Shown here: piece by piece, positions 46,910 through 55,133 of the stretch
Position numbering within the stretch: position 1 is the first letter of the stretch
How the letters are laid out: each line of letters starts with the position of its first letter
NCBI RefSeq assembly: GCF_007830255.1
Contig: NZ_VLKG01000003.1
Span: forward strand, 186,001-250,000
Source of the DNA: Azomonas agilis
Lineage (GTDB): Bacteria; Pseudomonadota; Gammaproteobacteria; Pseudomonadales; Pseudomonadaceae
Direction: 5' to 3'
Length of the DNA: 64,000 nucleotides
Position numbers and translations under genes: made by a program
The notes under the pieces: model-generated
What the model was told of the DNA's origin: nothing
The model's database searches: none
What the model saw: only the letters and a program-made list of their open reading frames with translations

Positions 46910-48598
46910 TTAGATAGCCTCTATATCAGGTTGTGGATTTTCACTCTCAAAACTTTGCGGAAATTGCGGATTCTGCGGGAGCTCAGTATTTACGCGGGTT
47001 TCAGGTTGCGGATGTTTTGCGGAAGCTTGCGGATTTTCTGCGGATGTTTGGGATTTCCGCAAATCTTCCGCAGTCATCCGCAAATCTTCCGCAAGTGGAA
47101 AGGCCCGTATTTGCTGGGCTTCCGCAAAATCCGCAGAGTCCGCAACACTCAGAGGGTTAATTCTGAAATTCTTGCCGTCCTCGCTCATCAAATGGCGAGC
47201 TTTGTGCAAAATTGCCAGCAATTTGTCACGCTGCTTGGATGAGCGGACAAAGCTTGGGCCGGACTTACCCAGCTTATTGCAGTCAAACTCAGTCCAGCCT
47301 TTGGAGTGCAACCAATCAATAAGCTTTTGGGCGGCCACTAGGTCGGGGTCTTGCTGGGTGGGATGGCATAGGCGCAGTGCCTCCCCCAGATACCAGCGCC
47401 CAAGCTCTATGGCACAATCCATCACATCAGCTCCTATGGAGCTATGGCCATCTGTAACAGCTAGCACACCTGCAATCCGAAGTATCTGTTCTGCGGCCTT
47501 GGAGCCCCATGCCTCAATGTCTGACAAGTCCCCCAAGCGCCCCAACTGGCCTTCAATGCGGTTGTACTCAGCAATCCACAAGGCTTGGGCCTCTGGAGTC
47601 AGCTTTAATTGTTGTCTAGGCGGTTCATCTTCCCCGTTTTCAGGTTGAGGCGTTTGCTCTAGTAGCTGAGTCATACGTTGCCAATACCCAAGCATACGAG
47701 GATCAGTGCTAAGGTTTATCTGGCGATAAAGGCGAGTTCCAGCAAGGCTTTCAGGCCATGAAATCAAAAAGCGAGCTAGAAACCCTTGGCCCTGCATGAT
47801 GGAGTTAGCCAGCACTTCCTTAGCTATAACAGGCTGTATCTGTATATAGACTGTGAGTCTGCATCCGTATCGGATTGAACTCTCGTTGTCCCCTACGCGG
47901 TTTCGAGTTAATACCGCCCCATCCCAGCGCAATGAAAGGGCCGCTACTGTGCGCGCTAGGTTCTCTGGCTTCATGGAGTGCCCGCCAAAAATTACAGCGC
48001 CCTCACCAGAAAAAAGCCCCATACTCGATTGCCCAAACAGCAATGCTTTAAGCAGTGCATCAATAGTGGGGTCATCTACCAGAATATAGGGTTGCAAGGG
48101 AGGAATAGGACGCTCAAGAGCTGCCAACTCAGCCTTAATAGGCTCGACTCCCTCACCTCCTTTGATCTGTCTTAGTAACGCTTCACGGGCTCGGTCATAA
48201 GTGTCTTTTTCGTCTTTGTACTTCTCGAAGTCCTCTTTATATTGGGCAAAGAGCTTTTTTTGGTATTTCTTATGGGCTTTGAGTGCCACATCATCGGCAG
48301 CACTTTTCCGCTGTCCAGAGGGTGCGATACTGATAAAAAATACAGAGATAGGAATAAGCCGCCCATCTATAAGAATATTGGCATGTCCCTGAGCAGGTAG
48401 TGCAGCAGCGGCTAAAACAGAACCGGCAGCCATACTGAGCGGAACTTGTACCCCTTCAGCAATTGCTTGGGCAGCAGGGGCTAGAATCCTGCCCAGAGCA
48501 GCTACAGGAAAAGGGGCTTGGGGTGCTAACTGGTCAGTGATTAACGGCTGAGGCGGTTCTGGTTGGATAACATCCATAGGCAGGTTTAAATCAGTCAC
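46910..48598 (-). CDS. DUF3987/YfjI-type helicase-like replication protein
   Basis: The 562-residue product matches DUF3987 proteins: FPVAALGRILAPAAQAIAEG, FFISIAPSGQRKSAADD (a Walker A-like GQRKS in place of GxxGxGKS), LVDDPTIDALLKAL and GLFSGEGAVIFGGHSM. These accompany Toprim primases on P4-like islands and probably act in element replication. The last 80 residues are repetitive (DFAEAQQIRAFPLAEDLR, ENPQASAKHPQ), because the DNA there forms a large mirror-symmetric repeat array (46956-47144). ATGA overlap with the primase gene. Confidence 0.82.
   Translation of the reverse strand: MTDLNLPMDVIQPEPPQPLITDQLAPQAPFPVAALGRILAPAAQAIAEGVQVPLSMAAGSVLAAAALPAQGHANILIDGRLIPISVFFISIAPSGQRKSAADDVALKAHKKYQKKLFAQYKEDFEKYKDEKDTYDRAREALLRQIKGGEGVEPIKAELAALERPIPPLQPYILVDDPTIDALLKALLFGQSSMGLFSGEGAVIFGGHSMKPENLARTVAALSLRWDGAVLTRNRVGDNESSIRYGCRLTVYIQIQPVIAKEVLANSIMQGQGFLARFLISWPESLAGTRLYRQINLSTDPRMLGYWQRMTQLLEQTPQPENGEDEPPRQQLKLTPEAQALWIAEYNRIEGQLGRLGDLSDIEAWGSKAAEQILRIAGVLAVTDGHSSIGADVMDCAIELGRWYLGEALRLCHPTQQDPDLVAAQKLIDWLHSKGWTEFDCNKLGKSGPSFVRSSKQRDKLLAILHKARHLMSEDGKNFRINPLSVADSADFAEAQQIRAFPLAEDLRMTAEDLRKSQTSAENPQASAKHPQPETRVNTELPQNPQFPQSFESENPQPDIEAI
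46956..47144. repeat. Mirror-symmetric array of 14 hexamers forming a 189-bp imperfect palindrome
   Basis: Seven TGCGGA copies (starts 46956, 46965, 46974 as TGCGGG, 47007, 47018, 47028, 47039) are followed by seven TCCGCA copies (47056, 47067, 47077, 47088, 47121, 47130, 47139). The spacings 9, 9, 33, 11, 10, 11 are repeated in exact reverse after a 17-base centre. The flanking sequence also pairs in part. It lies inside the 3' end of the DUF3987 gene. It could be an iteron-type origin or a large stem-loop. Confidence 0.9.
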
Positions 48599-49521
48599 AC
48601 AGCACCCCCAGCTATCCAGCGGCTTAGATCATTAAAATCAGAAAGGTTTAGAGGGGCATCAGCAGGCCATGCGGGGAACACTACTGAACAGCCCAAATGG
48701 TTAGCGGCTGCTATGGCCTTGGAGCGCCCCGGATTGCCTTCGGTCTGGCGGTCATCATCACCGGCAAGGATTAACTCCAGATTGGGATACTGAGCCCTTA
48801 ACGCCTCGCCTACGGGGAGTAGGTTGCCTGCATTCAGGGCACAAGCTACGGGGCATCCCGTGTGCTGGTGCAAGGTGGCTCCTGTTGCCCAACCTTCAGC
48901 GATATAAAGGGGTTTACCGGCTTGAATCTGGCCCAAAGGTGAATAACAGCCTTTGACCTGTCCACCACTCAAGAACCGTTTGCTTCCATCGGGTTGGATA
49001 AATTGCACATTCACCAATTGACCTTTGGCGTATAAAGGCACCAGCAAAGATTGCCTGTTCTGGCGTAGGTCGTGGGGCTCTACACCCTTGGCCACCAGAT
49101 AGGTATGGCTAGGATTAGCCGGTAATGCCCCTTGCCGTATTTGGTGGGCTTTATCAGCCGCCTGTTGGTGTCGCTGCTGTTGTTCGGCATAGCGTTGGGC
49201 TTTGGCTTGCTCCATACGCTGGCAGACTAACTCAGCCTCGATGGGGTCAAACGGCTGGCGACTGCTCCAAGTATGAGTCTGGCCTGTTTTCCAGCTCCCA
49301 AAGGCTCCTGATGCAATACCGTCCAGATACTGCACATACCAACCATTGAGCGTACCGGGCTTATCACCGGGGATATGGAAACGGTGCAACTTGCCATCAG
49401 CTATAGGCCCAAAATCCAGTGAGCCATGGATAGCTTCTAGTGCGGCTTTAAAGGCCCATTCCTCTTTTTCAGGGTAAGCCGATCCCGTCCCCGCCAAAGC
49501 AGGGTTTTTAAATTTGGTCAT
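48595..49521 (-). CDS. Toprim-domain primase of element 1
   Basis: The 308-residue protein has an N-terminal region seen in P4-type primases (DGKLHRFHIPGDKPGTLNGW, residues 42-61) and a C-terminal Toprim domain with the catalytic Glu in LYIAEGWATGATL and the acidic motif LILAGDDDRQ. It would make primers for element replication with the DUF3987 protein, whose gene it overlaps (ATGA). It is two bases after the 58-residue ORF. Confidence 0.85.
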   Translation of the reverse strand: MTKFKNPALAGTGSAYPEKEEWAFKAALEAIHGSLDFGPIADGKLHRFHIPGDKPGTLNGWYVQYLDGIASGAFGSWKTGQTHTWSSRQPFDPIEAELVCQRMEQAKAQRYAEQQQRHQQAADKAHQIRQGALPANPSHTYLVAKGVEPHDLRQNRQSLLVPLYAKGQLVNVQFIQPDGSKRFLSGGQVKGCYSPLGQIQAGKPLYIAEGWATGATLHQHTGCPVACALNAGNLLPVGEALRAQYPNLELILAGDDDRQTEGNPGRSKAIAAANHLGCSVVFPAWPADAPLNLSDFNDLSRWIAGGAV

Positions 49522-49523
49522 GG

Positions 49524-49700
49524 TTAGCCTCTGTTTATGCTGGTGATTAACGTCACAGGGCTAGGCTTAACGGGGGTAGAGCAGTTAAGATTCATAGGCA
49601 CTCCGATATAGTGCTTTGTGTTAAGCCCTGTTCTGTCAGGGCCGTCTTTGAAGGCTGTTCCTGTGGCGGGAATGGCCTTTTTCTTTTTGAGAGCAGGCAT
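49524..49700 (-). CDS. 58-residue ORF coupled between alpA and the primase gene
   Basis: An ATG at 49700 overlaps the alpA stop (TAATG), and the TAA at 49526-49524 is two bases before the primase ATG. The product starts MPALKKKKAIPATGTAFKDG and ends with an LNC-containing segment (VPMNLNCSTPVKPSP). The tight coupling on both sides argues that it is translated. Two hairpins lie in its DNA (GCCCTG/CAGGGC at 49625-49642, and one before a T run at about 49685). Function unknown. Confidence 0.6.
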   Translation of the reverse strand: MPALKKKKAIPATGTAFKDGPDRTGLNTKHYIGVPMNLNCSTPVKPSPVTLITSINRG

Positions 49701-49897
49701 TAGGCCAGCTCACTTTGTTGGGCTAGAAAAGCGTCTACTGCTTCAGGGTTCCAGCGTACTGTTCGCCCGAACCGTAGTGGCTTGGGGAAGCCGGGCTTCT
49801 GTGACCAGCGCCACCATGTAGGGCGGGAAATTTGATAGCGCTCACAGAGAGCCTTTTGTGGGAGGAATTGAGTATTCAAAGCCGTATGACACCTCAT
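49700..49897 (-). CDS. AlpA-family regulator/excisionase of element 1
   Basis: The 65-residue product has the MerR-like AlpA helix-turn-helix: LCERYQISRPTWWRWSQKPGFPKPLRFGRTVRWNPEAVDAFL. AlpA proteins control integrase expression or act as directionality factors in P4-like islands. ATG 49897 is used; a TTG at 49900 is possible. It is the first gene of the leftward replication operon. Confidence 0.88.
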   Translation of the reverse strand: MRCHTALNTQFLPQKALCERYQISRPTWWRWSQKPGFPKPLRFGRTVRWNPEAVDAFLAQQSELA

Positions 49898-50020
49898 CAA
49901 TCAATGTGAAGCGTCATGGTGCCTAGGTATGCCCAGCATTTTTAGTGCAAACAAATGCACTGTATTTATATACAGCCACATAAAGTCCCATCCTGAATAT
50001 GCCTCTTTGATTAGTGGCTC

Positions 50021-50698
50021 TCAATCTGGGGACTTTTGCCCATACCAAAAATTCAGGATTTCAACAGCCTTATCCAATTTCATTTGCTCTATTTCATCGT
50101 GCGTCTTACCCAGACCATCTAAAACATAGAGGGCATAAACTTTCGCTGCATTAAAGTTCTCCTCGTCAATATCTCTCCTAGCAGCATCAGTGCAGCCATC
50201 TGGGATTGAGCAAAAACCGTTTGATTCGAAATCCTTTATCAAGTCGTGTGCTTGTCTAGCATTTGGAACTTTGAATTGAAGGTCAGGCTGGTGCTGTTTC
50301 AGTTTTTTATACTTAGAACGAATGCTATCAGCGACCTCCTTTGCTCGATTGTCGTACTGGGGCTCGTTAATTTGTTTTGATTTTTTGTTAAATTCTTCAT
50401 CCAAGTGGTAGTGGTACCAGAGCAGAAATACGGTCATTCCCCGGTCTGGGTCTGAGTATTTTTCGGGGACGCGCCCTTTATCTCGAATAACCCCTTTGCT
50501 CAAGGCTTTAATGACCTTTGGGTCAAAGATATCCCCTCTTATATTGCGTCTACGTTTTTGATCCTCTGCAAAGGCGCGGATATCAGAGGGCATAATATTC
50601 GGAGGATGCTTAACCCAAAATTTATAGCGAGATAGCATCCCCTCTAAATCATTGATATCAGGCTCTAGCACTGCTCCTCTAAAGTTATCTGAGTGCAT
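50021..50698 (-). CDS. Unknown cargo protein of element 1 (225 residues)
   Basis: I do not recognise a family. The product is soluble, charged and mostly helical, with aromatic patches (LSRYKFWVKHPPNIMPSDI; TVFLLWYHYHLDEEF; ILNFWYGQKSPD at the end). It starts three bases after the integrase stop (TAA-gcg-ATG) with GAGGGAA upstream, so it was part of the integrase transcript. The sequence is more AT-rich than its neighbours. Element 2 has no counterpart at the same place, so it is a cargo gene; defence or fitness functions are possible but unproven. Confidence 0.6.
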   Translation of the reverse strand: MHSDNFRGAVLEPDINDLEGMLSRYKFWVKHPPNIMPSDIRAFAEDQKRRRNIRGDIFDPKVIKALSKGVIRDKGRVPEKYSDPDRGMTVFLLWYHYHLDEEFNKKSKQINEPQYDNRAKEVADSIRSKYKKLKQHQPDLQFKVPNARQAHDLIKDFESNGFCSIPDGCTDAARRDIDEENFNAAKVYALYVLDGLGKTHDEIEQMKLDKAVEILNFWYGQKSPD

Positions 50699-50701
50699 CG
50701 C

Positions 50702-52035
50702 TTATTCCCTCAATCTACGGACGTTATTAGTAGGCATTACTCCAGTCAGAGCAGCTTCCAATGCCTGGTCAAATAGCCCAATAGCTCTCCACTTCTCAGG
50801 CAAAGCCGCTTCTGGATTATTGCGGTAATGCTTGTTTGCCACGCCTGTTTGACCATGAGCTTGCAAAAGGTCTGATAGTTGGTCGCTAACACCATGACGC
50901 TGCATCAGTTGAGCGCATGTTCTGCGAAGGTCGCGGGGGGAGAATGGGGGAATGGAGTTATCAGCAATCAGTGCATATTTGGATTTGAGCCAATCCTTAA
51001 CGGCATGATTCGGGCTACTGACCACAATGTGAGCCTTACCTGTGGTAGTCCAAGGCCATGTGTAACAGCCATTCAAGGCGCGAACATCCTCCAATATGGA
51101 CAATGCTCTCCCAGTCAACGGCACTAAATGCGGACGCTCCATTGACTGACCACCCCGGCCTTTGCGGTGCACCAGACGTACAGTACCGGCCTCTAAGTCG
51201 TAATCATCCCAAGTGGTCTGACAGATATTGAAAATCCGTTGCCCGCCACTGGCAATGACGAACTTGAATAGCAAAACTCGATATTGGAAAGCGCCCGCTC
51301 AATAGGGGCTGATACCTTTTCAATGTCCACACTAGCCGCAGGGTTGATTTCAAGACTGTATGTCTTGGCGTTGCTTCTACCCACAGTATTCTCAGACTTT
51401 AGCCCGTGACTAAAGGCAGCAGACAGGTATGAGCGCAAATGGTCTGCTTGAACCTTGGCTCCACGCTCCCAGACTGGGTTGAGAATTTCCAGAATATGAC
51501 TTTTTTGAACATCCCTCGCCTTCAAAGCCATGATAGATGGGTGGGTATCCAGCATATCCACCAGATAGATGCGCTCAAGCTCCTTGACTGTACGTTCTGC
51601 GGCCTTGCCTCGACGTGAGTCAATGTAATCAAGGAATAGGTCTTTGAAGGTTCCACGAGAAGCTTCTATTTCCATTAAGCGTTGGGCTTCTGCTTGCTTT
51701 AAGGTTTTTTCAGCCGCTAATTGCCGAACGTAATCCTTCACGTTTTTATGCTCAGTAGCGATGCTAGCGTACTCGTTTGCCTTGGTTCGAATCTGGGCAA
51801 CGGTCATGCCCGCGCCATTGCGGTCGGCTTTGTAGACTCCCAGTTTTAGGGTGATGTCTTTTCCATCAATCCGCTGCCGGTAATACCCCTCAATGACTCC
51901 AGATGGAGTGCATTTGAACAGCAGGGTTCCAAAACCTTTCTTTTGTTCTCGGTCTGCGGGCTCTGATAGCTTCTCGTTTGGCTTGAGGTTGCGAACCTGT
52001 AGGTCAGTAATCCTCTTGTCCTTTCCTGCCCCCAT
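50702..52035 (-). pseudogene. Tyrosine recombinase (integrase) of element 1, frameshifted
   Basis: The N-terminal arm-binding and core-binding parts (52035 to about 51280, start MGAGKDKRITDLQVRNLKPN) and the catalytic part (from about 51274) are in different frames. Compared with the element 2 enzyme, about 20 codons after ERALS are missing at the junction, and the frame changes there, so the first part ends in an unrelated tail. The catalytic region keeps Arg (GGQRIFN), DLRRT and Tyr (KHYRNN). The lesion should abolish activity unless a frameshift restores it. Confidence 0.85.
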
Positions 52036-52038
52036 TTA

Positions 52039-52060
52039 AGTCCCCGTTCCAGTCCCCGTT
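52039..52060. repeat. Right arm-type site of element 1
   Basis: Exact copy of the 22 bases at 44912-44933, again two AGTCCCCGTT units. It lies just upstream of the recombinase start, so it may also be an operator for that gene. Confidence 0.7.
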
Positions 52061-52191
52061 TATGGGTGAGCTTGAACGATACACTGTGAAGCATGGGGAA
52101 TCAATGAAGTGGATAAGCCCACTGTATCTACTGGTATTAGTGTGGTTTAGATGATGCTTCTTGAATACATGGGAAACCTAATAGCTACCTG

Positions 52192-52287
52192 CTTGTAATC
52201 AGTATTTCAAGAGTTCGATTCTTGGTGCCGGCACCATACAAAACAACGACTTAGGCTCACAGCGATGTGGGCCTTTTTCGTTTTTGG
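52192..52287. repeat. Middle attachment site between elements 1 and 2
   Basis: CTTGTAATCAGTA (52192-52204) and 52211-52284 repeat the tRNA-Thr 3' half, CCA, and terminator. Six bases between them (TTTCAA) differ from the tRNA, so it is a decayed copy that cannot be a working tRNA. It is the right end of element 1 and the left end of element 2. Confidence 0.9.
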
Positions 52288-52294
52288 GGAAAAT

Positions 52295-52320
52295 GGGTAC
52301 CACTACGAGTACCACTTCTC
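52295..52320. repeat. Left arm-type site of element 2
   Basis: GGGTACCACT (52295-52304) and GAGTACCACTTCTC (52307-52320) are two related units. The 12-base GTACCACTTCTC recurs at 57040-57051 near the recombinase start. Confidence 0.55.
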
Positions 52321-53088
52321 AAACGGTACCCCGGTTACTGGCTTTCAGTTAAGCACCAGCAAGACTGAGCACCAATGCCAATCGGGTGCGCACCCAGAAA
52401 TAGGCTTTTCCGTGCGTACCATGCTGCGTACCTATGTTTTGCGTACCAGCAGAAGAGTCCTTTAACTCTTTGATTGGATTCAACTCCTCAAAAATCCCGG
52501 CTTTGATTTCTGAGCCAAGTGCTGACAGGCAAACAGCCGTAAAAGGACGAAATTCGTTCTGTTGCCTAGGTCAAAAGGAGTGAGTATTTGCTGGTGCCTA
52601 TCTATTTAAACCACCCGCTTTGAAATAGCGTTTGACCTTGACATTTCTTAACAAAATGCGCGGCCCTCTTTTAGCAGTATGAGGCGGAAACAGCTCATAT
52701 CTCAGCGCTTATAGGCCACTAAATGGCATAACTTCGCTGAACATTGCTCATTACTCCAATAGAGCGCAATAGATCAATTTAAGCATTTGAATGGGTTATC
52801 CGAGTACCAGTGAACACCTTATGTTTCTTTAGAGTTTTGAGTGACTGGGCAGTAGGCGTAGGGCCGGTGGCATGGGGTTTTGCACCGTCAAAACTACCTG
52901 CAAACCCCCTGTGTTTTGCAACACACCGGCGGGTGATTTTTAGGCGATAAAGGAAGGGCATGGACAGATTAGGTCAGGCCCACCGTTAGCCAAGGTTAAG
53001 TACCGTGGAGGGCACCAGCAAGGCGTTTGAGCTTCCCTTTTTTATGGCCTCCGAAAACCCTTTGCTTTGAGTAATACGATGCAGAGCC
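52321..53088. other. Gene-poor stretch of element 2
   Basis: I see no supported gene in these 768 bases. A 60-residue leftward frame (52779-52961) follows the small-ORF cluster but lacks a ribosome binding site and a known family. GGTCAAA (about 52570) and TTTGACC (about 52630) form a loose inverted repeat. The region may contain remnants of lost element genes. Confidence 0.5.
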
Positions 53089-53274
53089 TTAGTCCCGCTC
53101 CTCGTTTCTGAGGACTGCTCCAGCGGGTGGAGATCCACTCATTACCGTCCGACCCTCACTTTTGAGGATCGTTCCAGACTGGTGAATACAGCCACGCTTT
53201 TTGGCCCGATGCTCAAATCTGAACAACGCTCCAGACTGGTAGCCGCTGGTGGTCTTGATACGGGAAATGCTCAT
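53089..53274 (-). CDS. Small repeat protein, third ORF of a coupled cluster
   Basis: The 61-residue frame starts within the stop of the preceding ORF (ATGA overlap). It contains three imperfect peptide repeats of 18-19 residues (SGALFRFEHRA, SGTILKSEGRT, AGAVLRNEERD). The DNA units lie at 53101-53130, 53155-53184 and 53212-53241, spaced 54 and 57 bases apart, both multiples of three, which supports coding. Family and function are unknown to me. Confidence 0.5.
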   Translation of the reverse strand: MSISRIKTTSGYQSGALFRFEHRAKKRGCIHQSGTILKSEGRTVMSGSPPAGAVLRNEERD

Positions 53275-53609
53275 TGGGCGGCTCCTTTCTTGGCCAGACT
53301 TAAACGATCTTCAGCACCCCGGCTGAGGTCATTCATCACCATAGTGAGGCTACCTAACTCTTGGAGTAGCCAGCGTAGCCAGCTAAGGCTTACCAGCTCA
53401 TCAGCGTCTAGGCCAAAGTCTTTGTTATCCGCAGCAGCGGCCATGCACCAGCCAATAGCGGAGACACCCGTAGTTAGGGTGCCCATATAGCTGTCAGCGA
53501 TCTGTGCCACGCGCTTTAGGTGCTCGGTTTGCTCAGAGGTTAGTGGTGTAGTGCTAAAGACAGGGGCAATGCTTTCCAAATCCACCAGCAACTCACGAAG
53601 GCGACTCAC
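53271..53609 (-). CDS. Small hypothetical protein (112 residues), second ORF of the cluster
   Basis: The product is acidic to neutral and helical (MSRLRELLVDLESIAPVFST at the start; SLSWLRWLLQELGSLTMVMN later), without signal peptide. It starts with GTG overlapping the stop of the previous ORF (GTGA) and ends in ATGA with the next. Not recognised. The coupling suggests three proteins made together. Confidence 0.6.
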   Translation of the reverse strand: MSRLRELLVDLESIAPVFSTTPLTSEQTEHLKRVAQIADSYMGTLTTGVSAIGWCMAAAADNKDFGLDADELVSLSWLRWLLQELGSLTMVMNDLSRGAEDRLSLAKKGAAQ

Positions 53610-53779
53610 TGAGCACCCCCTTGGGTTTCCAGTTCACGGGCCTTGCTCATGTGGTCGTTGTAGCGATTAAGGCGGGTAGAAAGGGATGAGTCGGCATGTA
53701 AAGCAGCCAAGGCCATACGCCGATGGGCGATTGCCCGAATTTTGGACGGATTAAGGCTGAGGATATGACGTAGTGTCAT
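53606..53779 (-). CDS. Small basic protein (57 residues), first ORF of the cluster
   Basis: The sequence starts MTLRHILSLNPSKIRAIAHR and ends with helical KARELETQGG. It is below usual size limits, but GGAG lies nine bases before the ATG and the stop overlaps the next start. Similar short proteins seem common on pseudomonad islands, by memory only. Function unknown. Confidence 0.6.
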   Translation of the reverse strand: MTLRHILSLNPSKIRAIAHRRMALAALHADSSLSTRLNRYNDHMSKARELETQGGAQ

Positions 53780-53935
53780 GGGTGTAGCTCCTATACCAAA
53801 AAGGGAGCCATCACCATTCGCGGCCAAGCGAATATTGGTGACGACTGTACGCGGGTTGGCCGACCGGGGGTATAGGCACCCGGCACACCCGAAGGTGTCC
53901 CACGCACAGCCGCCATAACAGAGCATTGCGGGCAC

Positions 53936-53968
53936 AAAAAAAGCGCCTACAAAGGTCTTTGGGGCGCT
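53936..53968 (-). terminator. Rho-independent terminator in the 343-base gap 53780-54122
   Basis: AGCGCC/GGCGCT with an inner AAAG/CTTT forms a stem at 53942-53968, followed on the minus strand by seven U (53936-53942). No leftward gene ends directly before it, so it may end a readthrough or non-coding transcript. The rest of the gap has several GC-rich short inverted repeats and no gene. Confidence 0.65.
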
Positions 53969-54122
53969 GGTGCGCCTATACCTATCCGACCGGCCAAGGT
54001 CGACCCCTGTCGTTTTCACAAGGGCAGGCACAGAGTAGCGAGGGTGGGAGGGATTGGCAATGCTCCGTTGTACCGCTATACAACTTTTAAGGTATCTCTG
54101 AGCCAAGAATGGAGCCCCTAAT

Positions 54123-54467
54123 ATGACTACCGTAAAAATCTGCCTAGCCACACCTGAAGAAGCGGATGCCAGTATTCTGGAGGCTTTAGAAACGGGTGTA
54201 CCACAAGAGTCTGTAATCAGCTTCCCAAGCATTGATCTGTTGTGGAAAACCTTTACCCCTAAGCGCTGGGAGGTCATTCGAGCGATGACCGGCACTGGGC
54301 CTATGGCGTTGCGTGAGCTAGCCCGCCGTCTTGGGCGTGATGTGAAAGGCGTACATACCGATGCCCAATTGCTGCTGAACTGTGGCGTACTGGAGAAAAC
54401 ACCAGATGGCCAGCTTGAGTTTCCATACGATGCCGTGCATGTGGATTTTATGGTACGGGCTGCTTGA
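54123..54467 (+). CDS. HTH regulator, HVO_A0114/TumA antitoxin-like
   Basis: The 114-residue product has a winged helix-turn-helix (LLWKTFTPKRWEVIRAMTGTG, then LARRLGRDVKGVHTDAQLLLNCGVLE) similar to small regulators that serve as antitoxins of TumE/DUF6516-type toxins. No toxin ORF is found on either side, so it may be an orphan antitoxin or element regulator. It is the only rightward gene in element 2. Confidence 0.65.
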   Translation: MTTVKICLATPEEADASILEALETGVPQESVISFPSIDLLWKTFTPKRWEVIRAMTGTGPMALRELARRLGRDVKGVHTDAQLLLNCGVLEKTPDGQLEFPYDAVHVDFMVRAA

Positions 54468-54494
54468 TAGGGCACCAGCAAAGCCCTGTTCTGG

Positions 54495-55133
54495 CTACCC
54501 ATGCAGCTGTCCTCCTAATTGCTTTTGAGCAAAGGCCGTTAAAGCCATTTTTCGATTCTCGTAGCTCACGCCTTGGGCCAGTAATTGAATATCCCGCGCC
54601 TCAAGCCGAGCTACCTGCTTGAGTTCATTTTGGGTTAGTTGCTCACGGGTACGCGCTCCAAACATCAGAGCAATGACGCGATTAATGAGGCGGCTTTCGT
54701 TGACGTAGTGGTGCTGCTGGGCTGTTCTACCTTGGACCTCGTAGTGCTGTTGCACGGCTTCGCACAGGAGTGAATGCACCAGCGACAAATCAGAGCGTGC
54801 TTGCTGCCACTGCTGGCCACCTCCTCGAATGAGGTGGTCAATTTGCTCATCACACCAGACAGCAAAATCAGGCGATAACCAGCGGGCAAAGGCCACGGCT
54901 AATTTAGGGTGAAGCCAAGTACCGCCATTTCGTCCCCGGCGTGTTTTAACTAAATCCGGGATTTTCCCGGATTTAGCCATAGCCTCTAGGTAAGTCACTG
55001 TTTCGGGTAGCCGTAACCATTCATGGGGCTCCTTACCAAAACGACTCGCCACTTCTGTGGCATTAATCCAGCCATCTGTGCTGAATTGCACGGGCTGGCC
55101 TTGGTACTCGAAGGGAATGACTTTAGTGGTCAT
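54495..55133 (-). CDS. KilA-N domain protein
   Basis: The 212-residue product has an N-terminal KilA-N DNA-binding domain (about residues 5-100: FSTDGWINATEVASRFGKEP, RGRNGGTWLHPKLAVAFARWLSPDFAVWCDEQI). Its C-terminal region is helical and Gln-rich. Such proteins are typical of phages and islands and often act as regulators or antirepressors. AGGAGG lies before the ATG, and it is coupled (ATGA) to the 31-residue ORF upstream. Confidence 0.88.
   Translation of the reverse strand: MTTKVIPFEYQGQPVQFSTDGWINATEVASRFGKEPHEWLRLPETVTYLEAMAKSGKIPDLVKTRRGRNGGTWLHPKLAVAFARWLSPDFAVWCDEQIDHLIRGGGQQWQQARSDLSLVHSLLCEAVQQHYEVQGRTAQQHHYVNESRLINRVIALMFGARTREQLTQNELKQVARLEARDIQLLAQGVSYENRKMALTAFAQKQLGGQLHG

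Noticed and set aside
46742..47242. 166-codon rightward frame opposite the DUF3987 gene end
   Set aside because: It is open because the DNA is near-palindromic there; the leftward frame is tied to an operon and a known family.
52779..52961. 60-codon leftward frame after the small-ORF cluster
   Set aside because: No ribosome binding site and no recognisable pattern; noted under the gene-poor stretch.
53606..54502. 298-codon leftward open frame
   Set aside because: It crosses a terminator and lies opposite the HTH gene; only its last 57 codons, from ATG 53779 with a ribosome binding site, are supported.
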